A stretch of 57,657 nucleotides of DNA from a virus. Below the pieces are notes generated by a model. The model made no database searches. It was not told the origin of the DNA and saw only the letters and a list, made by a program, of their open reading frames with translations. Positions 13,766 to 22,639 of this stretch are shown piece after piece. Both the position numbers and the translations under genes were made by a program. The stretch's first letter is position 1, and each line of letters starts with the position of its first letter. The DNA lies in IMG/VR virus record IMGVR_UViG_3300003332_000022, positions 1 to 57,657 of that record. The stretch is one strand, 5' to 3'.

Positions 13766-13966
13766 ATGGACTATATGATAGATTTAGGCATTGCTTATTA
13801 TCCTCAAGTTGGGATAGGATTGGCTATTTTAGCGGTAATTTATGGTGGGGCTAAAGCCATTGCTAAAATAACACCTACTAAAAAGGATGATAAGATTGTT
13901 GAAAAGCTCGAAAAAGCCGGCATTGGTAAATTTCTTTCAAGATTTAATCCTTTAAATAAAAAGTAA
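13766..13966 (+). CDS. Small single-span membrane protein, holin candidate
   Basis: ATG 13766 is preferred to GTG 13760 because AAGG sits 5 nt upstream. 66 aa with one membrane segment (VGIGLAILAVIYGGAKAIAK) and a basic, helical C-terminus (KKDDKIVEKLEKAGIGKF). Size, topology and place beside the endolysin suit a class III holin or a lysis accessory, but no family signature is visible. Stop overlaps the terminase start by 1 nt. Confidence 0.5.
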   Translation: MDYMIDLGIAYYPQVGIGLAILAVIYGGAKAIAKITPTKKDDKIVEKLEKAGIGKFLSRFNPLNKK

Positions 13967-16608
13967 TGGCAGGATATCCTAACTTCAAAAAAATTCTTCA
14001 CAAACGTGCTCAAAAGATCATTAAGATTAAGAGTGATCCTAGACTTATGCGTGGTGCTTGGCACTATTATAAGGATAGGCCTGTTGAATATATTTGTGAT
14101 TGGGGTGTTACTTATGATCCTAGAAATGCGGGTACAGATATTCCTACCTTAATGCCATTTGTTCCATTTAAACGTCAAAAAGAGTTTATAAGATTTCTGT
14201 ATGCGTGTCTGCTAGATCAAGAAAATGGTGGATGTGAGAAATGTCGTGACGTTGGAGCGACTTGGATAGCGGCAAATTTCAGTGATTGGCTATGGAGATT
14301 TCACCCAGGGTCTGCTATAGGTTGGGGATCTCGTAAAGAGAGTTTAGTTGATAAAATGGGAGATCCTGATTCTATATTCGAGAAGATTAGAATGGTTCAG
14401 GAGAATATCCCCTCATTTTTACAGCCAAAAGGATGGAATTCAAAGGTTCATGCTACCTATATGAAGATAATTAATCCTGAAAATGGGTCTACGATAACCG
14501 GAGAAGCGGGTGACAACATTGGTAGAGGCGGGAGGAAAACCATATATTTTAAAGACGAAGCCCAACCATTAACCTCTAAGGTATTAACTCCTACTGGATT
14601 TAAATTAATGGGTGATATAGAGGTTGGCTCTATTATATCTCATCCATATAATGGTACCTCTAAAGTTACTCAGATAAAAGAGTTTGAATCAGTGGAAACA
14701 TTTAGATTTAAATTCAGCGATGGAATGATTGCCGAGTGTAGTCCAAATCATTTATGGGAAGTAACAAAAACTTGGGGCAAAAAGAAAAAGTTTATAACTT
14801 CAGCAAAAGCATTATATGAAGATTATGTCTATAATAGCCCAGGTGGCCAAAAACAATATAAGTATAGGATTCCTATCTGCGATGTTATAGAATTTGACTC
14901 AAAAGAAGAATTGCCTCTTGATCCTTATTTAGTTGGAGCTTTAATAGGTGATGGCTCTGTTCATAAAGTGCCCAATGCTACTCCTGGTTTTACTACTGCT
15001 GATGAATTTATGGTTCAAGAATTTGAGAGGCTGTTGCCAGAAGGTGTAGAGATTATGAATAGAGGTGGTTATGCTTATAGCATTTGTGATGTTATTGGAG
15101 TCAAATCTAATAGGTTTAATAAAAGCAGAGCCAGAAAAGTAGTTGGGGATTCAGGGATAGGTGGATGCTTATCCTATCAAAAGTTTATTCCAGATGCATA
15201 TAAATATTCGACTCCTGAAAATAGGTTTGATTTATTACAAGGGTTGATGGATACTGATGGATGTGGTTCTGGAGTTGCTAGTTTTCATACATCTTCTGAG
15301 AAGTTAGCAAATGATGTATTGTTTCTAGTTCAGTCTTTAGGTGGGACTGCTACTTATAATATAAAGCCAAATGAGATGCATAGAGATATGTATGTATTAC
15401 ATCTAGCTTTACCAAAGTGGCCTGCTCCTTTTAGACTTGAAAGAAAGATTGCATCCCTTAACCCAAGAAAACATCCAGTGGGCAGAGCTATTATTTCAAT
15501 TGAGCTGTTAGAAGCTCAGCCTATGAGGTGTATTTCTGTAGATTCTAAAGATGGATTATACTTAACTGACAACTTTGTAGTAACCCATAATTCAGCCCAT
15601 TATGAAAGACCTGAAAAAATCGAAGCTGCTCTCGGTGATAATACTAACATACAAATTGACATCTCTTCAGTTAATGGGCCTACTACTGTATTTCAAAGAA
15701 GAATTGACGCAGGAGAGGTATGGGAGCCTGATTCTACTCCAAGAAAAGGAGCGACCAGAGTTTTTATCTTTGACTGGTCAGACCATCCATTAAAAACCCA
15801 GGAATGGTATGATACAAGAAGAGCAAGAGCAGTTGAAGAAGGGTTGCTTCATATATTTGCTCAAGAGGTTGATCGAGATGCCACTGCTGCTGTTGAAGGA
15901 ATTTTAATTCCTGGTAATTGGGTTACTGCTATTATTGATGCTCATATTAAACTGAATATTCCTATTACTGGAAAGAAGATTGCCGCTTTTGATGTAGCTG
16001 ACGGTGGAGAAGATAAACAGGGTTTATCTTTAAGGCATGGTATTCTACAGTATATTTCTGATAAGTGGGATGCTCCAGATGTAGGTGTAGCTACTCAAAA
16101 AGCATTATTCAGGTGTAAAAGAGAAAGGGTTACATCCCTACAATATGATAATATTGGTGTTGGATCTGGGGTTAAGTCTGAGATTAATAGGCTGGAAAGA
16201 GAAAAATTATTGCCTAAAAGTCTTGATGTAGTTGGGTGGAACGCTTCTGGAAAGGTATTAAAACCTAATGCCAGAGTGATAAGAGGTGATAAACAATCAC
16301 CTAGAAACAAAGATTTTTATGCTAATTTAAAGGCTCAAGGGTGGTGGCAATTGCGATTGCGTTGCGAAAAGACATTTAAAATGATTAATCAGGTAGCTGA
16401 ATATCCTGTTGATGAGCTTATTAGTCTTGATTCTAATATGAAAGGGTTACAGGAACTGAGAAAAGAACTGTCTCAGCCAACTTATTCTATAAATGGTGCT
16501 GGCAAGTTAGTTATTGATAAGAAGCCTGATGGGATGAAGTCTCCTAATAGAGCGGATGCGACTATGATGAATTACTGGCCTAAACACAAAAGACAAGTCT
16601 TCATTTAA
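13966..16608 (+). CDS. terL: Terminase large subunit with intein
   Basis: 880 aa precursor; about 537 aa after splicing. ATPase: variant Walker A at residues 91-100 (EKCRDVGATW) and Walker B/catalytic acid at 193-199 (IYFKDEA). Residues 200-542 are an intein splitting DEA from SAHYERPEKI. RuvC-like nuclease: Asp in AAFDVADGG (about 676), Asp in SLQYDNIGVG, and the final Asp pair in NRADATMM near 866. The enzyme cuts concatemeric DNA and pumps it into proheads with the small subunit at 8471. TAATG overlap with the preceding gene. Confidence 0.92.
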   Translation: MAGYPNFKKILHKRAQKIIKIKSDPRLMRGAWHYYKDRPVEYICDWGVTYDPRNAGTDIPTLMPFVPFKRQKEFIRFLYACLLDQENGGCEKCRDVGATWIAANFSDWLWRFHPGSAIGWGSRKESLVDKMGDPDSIFEKIRMVQENIPSFLQPKGWNSKVHATYMKIINPENGSTITGEAGDNIGRGGRKTIYFKDEAQPLTSKVLTPTGFKLMGDIEVGSIISHPYNGTSKVTQIKEFESVETFRFKFSDGMIAECSPNHLWEVTKTWGKKKKFITSAKALYEDYVYNSPGGQKQYKYRIPICDVIEFDSKEELPLDPYLVGALIGDGSVHKVPNATPGFTTADEFMVQEFERLLPEGVEIMNRGGYAYSICDVIGVKSNRFNKSRARKVVGDSGIGGCLSYQKFIPDAYKYSTPENRFDLLQGLMDTDGCGSGVASFHTSSEKLANDVLFLVQSLGGTATYNIKPNEMHRDMYVLHLALPKWPAPFRLERKIASLNPRKHPVGRAIISIELLEAQPMRCISVDSKDGLYLTDNFVVTHNSAHYERPEKIEAALGDNTNIQIDISSVNGPTTVFQRRIDAGEVWEPDSTPRKGATRVFIFDWSDHPLKTQEWYDTRRARAVEEGLLHIFAQEVDRDATAAVEGILIPGNWVTAIIDAHIKLNIPITGKKIAAFDVADGGEDKQGLSLRHGILQYISDKWDAPDVGVATQKALFRCKRERVTSLQYDNIGVGSGVKSEINRLEREKLLPKSLDVVGWNASGKVLKPNARVIRGDKQSPRNKDFYANLKAQGWWQLRLRCEKTFKMINQVAEYPVDELISLDSNMKGLQELRKELSQPTYSINGAGKLVIDKKPDGMKSPNRADATMMNYWPKHKRQVFI
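14563..15591 (+). mobile_element. Intein with LAGLIDADG homing endonuclease (343 aa) in terminase
   Basis: Starts QPLTSKVLTPTG (intein block A, but Gln instead of Cys/Ser at position 1) and ends NFVVTHN followed by Ser as +1 extein residue (blocks F/G). Block B histidine is in SPNHLWEV. Two endonuclease motifs are visible: LVGALIGDG (about precursor residues 322-330) and LLQGLMDTDG (about 423-432). It is inserted inside the ATPase Walker B site, a typical choice since loss must be precise. Gln1 is a recognised but rare nonstandard intein N-terminus. Confidence 0.9.
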
Positions 16609-16621
16609 CCCATAAAACTTA

Positions 16622-17938
16622 ATGAAAATACCATTTTTCTCTAAAGCTAAACCAAAAACTATACAAAAGAAATCAGTTTCTTATGATGTTGCTCCTGATT
16701 CTTTTTTAGCTGCTATGTTTAATAGTGGTAGCTGGATTACCGCATCTCAGGCTATGAAGATGTATAGGAATACAGCTGCGGTTGCTACTTCTGTAGATAT
16801 GATAGCTGATTTGGTAAAACAAATTAAGCCTGTTATAGAAACAAATGATGGGAAATTTACTGATAAACATCCAATTTTAGATTTGTTAAAAAATCCTAAT
16901 TCTTTTGGTACATATTTTGATTTTATGGGTACTTTGTGTCGTGACTATTTACTTAAACACGATGCTCTTATATTATCCGCTGGTAATGTAAAAAGACCAC
17001 CTATTGAAATGTATCCTATTTCACTTCAAAATACGACTGTACAACAAGCTCCTGATGATTATCCTGGTTCTTATATAGTAACCAGAGGTGTCTATACTGG
17101 GAATTATATAAGGACAATTGATAAAAATAGAGATGCCCGCTTTTATGATTCTGTTCTTAAAGAATTGTATCATATTAGAGGTTTCTCATCCAGGGTTTTA
17201 AAGACAGAATCTGATTCTCCTTTACAAGCTGCTGCGATGGAAGCTAAACAGATAATTAAAGGTAAGTATCACAATGTTAAAATGTTAGAAAATGGCGGTA
17301 GGCTTTCATTATTGGTTACTTTTAATGATGAAGACTATATAGATGATGATGAGCACCAAACAAGAGTTCAAAGATTAAATGAGCAATACTCTGGCGCTGA
17401 GAATGCTGGAAAGATCGGTGTTATTTCTGGAGCTGATGTCTCTAATATTAAGGAGTTTGGGAAGTCAAATAAAGATATGGATTATGGTAACTTAGAAAGA
17501 GCAGCGTCAAACTCTATATATCTAAGGTATAACATCCCCTTGTCTTTGGTTACTATGGATGCTTCCACTTTCGATAATATGAAAACAGGCATATCTTTGC
17601 TTTATGATAACGCAGTAATTCCTACAGCGGTAGTTTTGTTTGCTGGTTTGACAAGGTTCTTATTACCAAGATATGGTATGGATCCAGGTAAAGAAAAGAT
17701 TACATATAATCCTGAGTCAATAGAACCACTTAAACAGCGGAAGTTAGATGAGCTTCAGCAAAGAAAGAAAATAGATATAGAAACAGTCAATGAACTTCGT
17801 GCTTCCATCCCAGGGAAAAAACCAATTGAAGGTGGAGATGTTTTATATCAGAAAAGTGGTATGTTGCCATTAGGTGAAAAGGAAGAAATAAACAACCCAG
17901 ATGAAGAGGATGATAATGAAAATATCGATGCCAACTAA
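16622..17938 (+). CDS. Portal protein, HK97 type
   Basis: 438 aa. MYRNTAAVATSVDMIAD and the following HPILDLLKNPN segment are characteristic of the Phage_portal family (vertex ring through which DNA passes). NIPLSLV and the long C-terminal helix (IEPLKQRKLDELQQRKK) fit the stem and crown. The acidic C-terminus overlaps the protease start by about 20 nt. Order terL-portal-protease-capsid is canonical for HK97-like heads. Confidence 0.9.
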   Translation: MKIPFFSKAKPKTIQKKSVSYDVAPDSFLAAMFNSGSWITASQAMKMYRNTAAVATSVDMIADLVKQIKPVIETNDGKFTDKHPILDLLKNPNSFGTYFDFMGTLCRDYLLKHDALILSAGNVKRPPIEMYPISLQNTTVQQAPDDYPGSYIVTRGVYTGNYIRTIDKNRDARFYDSVLKELYHIRGFSSRVLKTESDSPLQAAAMEAKQIIKGKYHNVKMLENGGRLSLLVTFNDEDYIDDDEHQTRVQRLNEQYSGAENAGKIGVISGADVSNIKEFGKSNKDMDYGNLERAASNSIYLRYNIPLSLVTMDASTFDNMKTGISLLYDNAVIPTAVVLFAGLTRFLLPRYGMDPGKEKITYNPESIEPLKQRKLDELQQRKKIDIETVNELRASIPGKKPIEGGDVLYQKSGMLPLGEKEEINNPDEEDDNENIDAN

Positions 17939-18992
17939 GATTGATGGTCATAAGACTTTCCCATTTGAGATAAAAGAATTCAAAGAGGATGGAGATTTTT
18001 TTACATTTGAAGGCTATCTTTCTACATTTGGAAATGAAGACAGGGGTGGAGATATAGTAGTCAAAGGTGCGTTTCAAGATTCTTTGAAAGAACATATGCC
18101 TTCTTTGTTATGGATGCATAAAACTGATGAACCAATAGGGGTATTTGATTCCTTAGAAGAAGATGATTATGGTTTATATGTTAAAGGAAGGATGCCTAAA
18201 GACGATGATTTCGTGCTTAAAAGGGTGATGCCCCAGATGAAAATAGGCTCTATTAAATCTATGTCTATAGGGTACTCAGCGTATGGAAGAGATGGAATAT
18301 CATATGAAAAAGACGTTCGTTATCTTAAAAAATTGTTTCTTTGGGAAGGATCTCTTGTTACAATTCCTATGAATGATCAAGCTAATTTAAAAACAAAAGC
18401 AGCTATGTCATTTAGTGATGATCTTCCTATTGCTCCTAGGCCAACTCTCTGGGATGAACTTCCTGCCCTTGGTAGAATCAGAGACTGGGCTGGGACAGAT
18501 AGTGAAGGGTTACAAGATCCAGAAGTACAAGAAAAATACAGACAAGCATTTTTGTGGTATGATCATGAAGATCCAGATGATCTTGGATATTATAAATTGT
18601 TGATCGCTGATATCATAGATGGTGAGCTGACAGTAGTACCCAGGGCAATATTCCAAGCAGCTGCTAGAATTAATGGCGCTCGTGGAGGAATATGGTTCTG
18701 GTTTGAAGAAGACAGGCCTAAAGTTATGAATACTATTGAAAAGTATTATAACAAAATGGGCTTGGCTAGTCCTTTTGGTAAGACTTTTCGGATTGATGAT
18801 TTTAAAGCCCACGATGAAAGGACTTTGGAAGAATTGTTCCATAATGGAGTAAAAGTTAGTAGCAAATCTGCTGTAAAGTTAGTCTCTTTCATAAAGCAGG
18901 GAGCTGACCGAGATGGTCAGACCAGCGTCAGTGTTGATACTGATTTGAATTTGACTTCTGTATTAGAATCACTCAAATCTTTTAATAAATAA
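17916..18992 (+). CDS. Prohead protease, HK97 type, with extra C-terminal domain
   Basis: Start ATG 17916 with GAGG 6 nt upstream. The N-terminal 160 residues show the U35 protease pattern: FEGYLSTFGNEDRGGDIV, split here as EGYLSTFGN and RGGDIVVKGAF; catalytic His in LLWMHKTDEP; Ser in SMSIGY. It cleaves scaffold and capsid N-termini inside the prohead. Residues about 175-355 form an additional domain (RAFLWYDHED, YKLLIADIIDGEL, ARGGIWFW, YYNKMGL) seen attached to proteases in other phages as I recall it; its role is unclear, possibly scaffold-like. Confidence 0.88.
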   Translation: MKISMPTKIDGHKTFPFEIKEFKEDGDFFTFEGYLSTFGNEDRGGDIVVKGAFQDSLKEHMPSLLWMHKTDEPIGVFDSLEEDDYGLYVKGRMPKDDDFVLKRVMPQMKIGSIKSMSIGYSAYGRDGISYEKDVRYLKKLFLWEGSLVTIPMNDQANLKTKAAMSFSDDLPIAPRPTLWDELPALGRIRDWAGTDSEGLQDPEVQEKYRQAFLWYDHEDPDDLGYYKLLIADIIDGELTVVPRAIFQAAARINGARGGIWFWFEEDRPKVMNTIEKYYNKMGLASPFGKTFRIDDFKAHDERTLEELFHNGVKVSSKSAVKLVSFIKQGADRDGQTSVSVDTDLNLTSVLESLKSFNK

Positions 18993-19006
18993 TAAGGAGA
19001 ATAATA

Positions 19007-20236
19007 ATGGCTGGTGAAAATGAAAAAATAGTTCTGGAAGTGAAAGAGGCTGTAGATGCAATGCGAAGTACTGTTGAGAAGTATGGTGCTGAATCTGCCG
19101 AGTTCAAAGAAATGCTGGATAAGACAGAAAAGGCGATGGAAGCTGACCATAAGGCTCATGAAGAGATGATGGTTAAGCAAGCTGAACAAGAAAAGAAAAA
19201 TGATGATCTGGAAGAAAGAGTCAAAGATTTTGAACTTCGAATGGCTCAAAAGGATTCTGATGTTAAAACTGATTATAAAGATAGTCTGGAATATAAATCT
19301 CTTTCTAAGTATTTTCAGTATGGCGAAGATGCTTTGGATGATGAAGAGCATACAGCTCTTAAGGCCAATAACAAGACCATGCGAATGGATGATGACACTG
19401 CTGGTGGTTATTTAACCACTACTGAATTTGATACTACTATAATCAAAAAGATTACAGAAGTATCAGCAGTTCGTCAATATGCAAGAGTCCGTTCAGTATC
19501 CAAAAAGACAATGGAAATCCCAAAAAGGGAATCCATCCCTACAGCAACTTATGAAGGTGAAGCTGCTGCTGGGGGTGATGACCAGTCTGCATATGGTAAT
19601 GAACAGTTGACAACCTATCGTCTGACTGTAACAGTTCCTTTTACTCAAGATCTCTTAGGAGATTCTGCTTTTGATCTGGAATCTGAGATTACAGGTGATG
19701 TAGCAGAGTCAATGGCTCAGAAAGAAGGAGCTATGTTTGTTAATGGGGATGGTGCTAATAAACCAGAAGGATTTTTGGTTCATCCTGATATTGTAGCTGG
19801 GGCGATTGATACTCAAACTACTATAACTCTTTCAGGAGATGATCTTCTGCTTCTGACTGGACAGTTAAAAGTAGGGTACAATCCAATGTATGGATTTAAT
19901 CGTGCTACACTTGCTTTCTTGAGAACTTTAAAAGCATCTACTTCTGGTACATATATTTGGCAAGCCTCATTGGCTCCAAATGTTCCTAATACCATCGGTG
20001 GTGAACCATATGCAGTTTTTAATGATATGCCTGATTATACTACGATTGGAAATTTACCTGTAATTTATGGTGACTTCAAACGTGGTTATACCATTACTGA
20101 TCGTACTGGTACTTTGATCATCCGAGATCAATATGCTAAGAAAAGACAAGCAATTATCGAAATGACTTTCCATCGTTGGAATACAGGGCAAGTAACTTTA
20201 GCTGAGGCATTTGTGGCTTTGGAAGTTAAGTCGTAG
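19007..20236 (+). CDS. Major capsid protein, HK97 fold
   Basis: 409 aa. Residues 1-85 are a charged coiled coil rich in Glu/Lys/Ala, the delta domain that acts as scaffold and is normally removed by the protease. The body has the family landmarks GGYLTTTEF, a beta-rich E-loop-like region (RVRSVSKKTMEIPK), GDGANKPEGFL and a C-terminal ...ITDRTGTLIIRDQYA. Strong AAGGAG upstream. A stable hairpin follows the gene and may boost capsid mRNA. Confidence 0.92.
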   Translation: MAGENEKIVLEVKEAVDAMRSTVEKYGAESAEFKEMLDKTEKAMEADHKAHEEMMVKQAEQEKKNDDLEERVKDFELRMAQKDSDVKTDYKDSLEYKSLSKYFQYGEDALDDEEHTALKANNKTMRMDDDTAGGYLTTTEFDTTIIKKITEVSAVRQYARVRSVSKKTMEIPKRESIPTATYEGEAAAGGDDQSAYGNEQLTTYRLTVTVPFTQDLLGDSAFDLESEITGDVAESMAQKEGAMFVNGDGANKPEGFLVHPDIVAGAIDTQTTITLSGDDLLLLTGQLKVGYNPMYGFNRATLAFLRTLKASTSGTYIWQASLAPNVPNTIGGEPYAVFNDMPDYTTIGNLPVIYGDFKRGYTITDRTGTLIIRDQYAKKRQAIIEMTFHRWNTGQVTLAEAFVALEVKS

Positions 20237-20266
20237 TAATTATTAACATTTGATTTTATTGTTTAA

Positions 20267-20292
20267 TCCTATCCTTTTCACTAAGGATAGGA
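20267..20292 (+). terminator. Hairpin after capsid gene
   Basis: TCCTATCCTT-TTCACT-AAGGATAGGA is a perfect 10-bp stem with 6-nt loop, about 30 nt after the capsid stop. It is followed by TATTATAAAAG rather than a pure T-run, so it could be a partial terminator or an mRNA-stabilising structure that raises capsid expression. Confidence 0.55.
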
Positions 20293-20326
20293 TATTATAA
20301 AAGTAAATAAACATCTAGGAGGTGTT

Positions 20327-20749
20327 ATGAACAATGTACACGATCTTCACCACAAATCCAAGGCGCAAGTTGCTTTGACGTCTCAAGCTATTGCCACTGA
20401 CACCACAACTGTGGGAGCAACTATCGATACAGCGGGATTTGAAGGATTAGAATTTGTATTTCTTACCAAAACTTTGACTGATGGTGATTATGCAGTTGAT
20501 TTGTATGAAAGCGATGCCGCACTAATGACTGGGGAGACAATTGTTTCTGCGGAAGAGATGCTGGGCGATATTGCATTCACCGATGATGCAGATGACAATG
20601 CTGTTGCAAGAGTTGGTTATATTGGTAAGAAACGATATGTAAGAGCAAAAGTTGTTTCAACTAATACAACTACTGGAATTGATATGCTTTCAGGGGTTGC
20701 TCTTCTTTTCTCTCCAAAACATCAGCCTCAAGCTGCTCAGAATGGATAG
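20327..20749 (+). CDS. Probable head decoration/structural protein, 140 aa
   Basis: AGGAGG lies upstream of the ATG. A beta-rich sequence with evenly spaced Thr/Val and Asp (TDGDYAVDLYESD, RYVRAKVVSTNT) follows the capsid gene directly, the usual place of capsid decoration or fibre proteins. An individually bracketed unit: hairpins at 20267 and 20771 flank it, so it may be produced at a level close to the capsid protein. Family not certain. Confidence 0.6.
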   Translation: MNNVHDLHHKSKAQVALTSQAIATDTTTVGATIDTAGFEGLEFVFLTKTLTDGDYAVDLYESDAALMTGETIVSAEEMLGDIAFTDDADDNAVARVGYIGKKRYVRAKVVSTNTTTGIDMLSGVALLFSPKHQPQAAQNG

Positions 20750-20770
20750 TTGATATCCTGAATCTTAATT

Positions 20771-20796
20771 GTGGTCTTTAAAAAGGCCACTTTTAT
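20771..20796 (+). terminator. Hairpin-T terminator after decoration gene
   Basis: GTGGTCTTT and AAAGGCCAC pair (one G-T pair) around AA, followed by TTTTAT. It lies about 20 nt after the stop at 20749 and just before the next Shine-Dalgarno. Probably attenuates rather than ends late transcription, since tail genes follow on the same strand. Confidence 0.6.
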
Positions 20797-20807
20797 AAAG
20801 AGGAACC

Positions 20808-21218
20808 ATGAAAGTTAAACTTTTAAAAACTGGATCATATTCATATTCTCCGATTGGTTTTCCAGTTATTGAGATTAAAGAAGAAGATGTTGGTAGTATA
20901 ATCCCTCTGAAAAAAGAATATGCCAATAGGCTTATTAAATTTAAATGTGCTGAAGAAGTTATTGTGGCTGGAGAAGAGCCAGAAGTGACAAAAAAAGAAG
21001 TGGTTCAAGTAGTAGAAGTTGAAGAACCTGAAGAAAATGAAGAAGAACTGACTAAAGAGGAACTGGTTATCTACCTTAATAAAATTATTAAAGGCAAAGA
21101 TGAATCAGAGCAAAAACAAATTATTCAAGATTGGGGTATCCTCAATCTGGATCACAAAGTAAGCAAAACAAAAAAAGTAGAAAATATGATTAATGATCTA
21201 GTTGACTTATCTGAATAG
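20808..21218 (+). CDS. Hypothetical head-region protein, 136 aa
   Basis: N-terminal beta strands (MKVKLLKTGSYSYSP), then a Glu-rich linker (EPEENEEELTKEELV), then a short helical C-terminal domain (IQDWGILNLDHKVSK and EVNMINDL-like) that resembles HeH/LEM or SAP-type two-helix modules often found at the ends of phage head-tail proteins. Its place between decoration and connector genes suggests a head-completion or minor structural protein. Not identified further. Confidence 0.55.
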   Translation: MKVKLLKTGSYSYSPIGFPVIEIKEEDVGSIIPLKKEYANRLIKFKCAEEVIVAGEEPEVTKKEVVQVVEVEEPEENEEELTKEELVIYLNKIIKGKDESEQKQIIQDWGILNLDHKVSKTKKVENMINDLVDLSE

Positions 21219-21226
21219 GCTAAACA

Positions 21227-21829
21227 ATGGATGATTTTTATACAGAAACCACCACACACGAATTCCCTTTGGGTTTCCCTATCAGATTTTTATCAGTTAA
21301 TCCATTAGCCTTTCCAGCAGTTCAAGATTGGGGAAGGGATATAGATTCAGCTGATGAGGAGCTTGTTAATTCATTGATAGCAGCAGTAACTGAGTTGTTT
21401 CAAAGTATGACAAATCGTATTTTTATTACTTCTGAATTTACAGGAAAATTTGCTAACTTGTGTTATTCTTCATATGAGCCATATCCATTTATTGAAATAA
21501 GGAGATCGCCATTAGTATCAATATCTGAATTGAGAGTAAATGGAGTAGCAAATACTGATTATGTTATAAAAGAATCAAGTGGTTTTGCTAGAGTCTTATT
21601 TACCACAACTCCAATTTTAGATGTAGAAGCATATCCTATTGAAGTTGACTTTGTTGCTGGATATGGAACTCAAGATCAAATTCCAGGCGATGTAAAAACT
21701 GCTTTGCAACAATGGGTTTTATTCTTTTATGAAAATAGAGGTGATGTATCTCCTGATGCAAAACAGACAATGCCTTTTGTGGTAAGACACATTCTTAAAA
21801 AATACCGAATTGTAAACACTTATGGGTAA
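21227..21829 (+). CDS. Head-tail connector (gp6-like adaptor)
   Basis: 200 aa. Helical N-terminal part with ELVNSLIAAVTELFQSMTNR and a middle of beta strands (FIEIRRSPLVSISEL, VDFVAGYG) followed by DVKTALQQWVLFFYENR matches the Phage_connect/gp6-like adaptor that docks under the portal. It overlaps the next joining-protein gene by 8 nt. The gene order is the usual connector set. Confidence 0.72.
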   Translation: MDDFYTETTTHEFPLGFPIRFLSVNPLAFPAVQDWGRDIDSADEELVNSLIAAVTELFQSMTNRIFITSEFTGKFANLCYSSYEPYPFIEIRRSPLVSISELRVNGVANTDYVIKESSGFARVLFTTTPILDVEAYPIEVDFVAGYGTQDQIPGDVKTALQQWVLFFYENRGDVSPDAKQTMPFVVRHILKKYRIVNTYG

Positions 21830-22208
21830 ACTCAACTTAAAAAGGAGAAGGTCAAGAAGGCCTCAAGTTGGAGATATGCGCATAAGAATTAGCATATACC
21901 AAAGAGACATACAATCGCCAACTTTTGGATCTGCTAAGTTCTCTCAAAAATATACTCTTATTGATACTGTTTGGGCAAGTCCAGAAACGACAAAAGGCGA
22001 AGGCTTATTTACTGGAGTTGAATTAAAGACAGAAGTTACAGATGTATTTAAAATTCGATATAGAGATGATGTTACCTCTGAAAATGTAATAAAATATAAT
22101 GGAAATATTTTTAGCATTCTATCAGTAGATGACATGGATAGAAGGAAAACATTTCTTAAAATATTCTGTAATGTTCTAGGTGACGAAGACCTGGAGGCAA
22201 ACCAATGA
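21822..22208 (+). CDS. Head-tail joining protein (stopper-like)
   Basis: 128 aa. RIRISIYQRDIQSPTFGS, then VWASPETTKGEG and FKIRYRDDVTSENVI, then ILSVDDMDRRKTFLKI follow the pattern of Phage_H_T_join (HK97 gp7/SPP1 gp16 type): IxxYxR...G......W...W A.......E.......FxIRY...I.....I.Y.G..Y.I..... The role is to close the portal channel and join the tail. A basic N-terminal extension precedes the domain. Confidence 0.78.
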   Translation: MGKLNLKRRRSRRPQVGDMRIRISIYQRDIQSPTFGSAKFSQKYTLIDTVWASPETTKGEGLFTGVELKTEVTDVFKIRYRDDVTSENVIKYNGNIFSILSVDDMDRRKTFLKIFCNVLGDEDLEANQ

Positions 22209-22639
22209 TCAATATATATAGTACTGTAAAAAGCAAAAGAGTTATTAATAAATTGCTCAGAGCTGAAACGGAAACCAATAAAAGACTACACGATGCTCTT
22301 TGTGAAATAGGATCTGAGAATGTAAGACATGCTAAAGCATTAATGGCTGAAAAGAAATCAGGCATAGTATATAATCTAAAAGGAAGATTGCATAGAGCAT
22401 CAGCTCCTGGCGAGGCTCCAGCAATAAAAAGCGGAAGGATGCAAAGAAATATGTATTATAAAGTAAGTGGTCATACTGAATTAAGATTTGGATCAAAAGT
22501 TCCACATCTTAGATATACAGAATTAGGAACCAAATTTATGGCTCCAAGACCATTGCTTATAATGACAGCAGAAGACAGGCAAGGAATAGTTTATAATACA
22601 TTGAAAAATTATAAAATCAATCAATTCTTAAGCATATAA
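22205..22639 (+). CDS. HK97 gp10-like neck protein
   Basis: 144 aa. An N-terminal helix (KRVINKLLRAETETNKRL), SGIVYNLKGRLHRASAPGEAPA, and YTELGTKFMAPRPLLIM with terminal helix are typical of the gp10/Phage_HK97_gp10-like family: xxSGxLxxSxxx...YxxxxExGTxxxxxRPfLxpA. It is a neck or tail-completion component. Four-nt overlap with the joining protein, and TAATG with the next gene. Confidence 0.8.
   Translation: MINIYSTVKSKRVINKLLRAETETNKRLHDALCEIGSENVRHAKALMAEKKSGIVYNLKGRLHRASAPGEAPAIKSGRMQRNMYYKVSGHTELRFGSKVPHLRYTELGTKFMAPRPLLIMTAEDRQGIVYNTLKNYKINQFLSI

Noticed and set aside
18917-19351. Minus-strand Phe/Leu-rich 144-aa ORF in the capsid gene
   Set aside because: Antisense shadow of coiled-coil codons; no start site or context.
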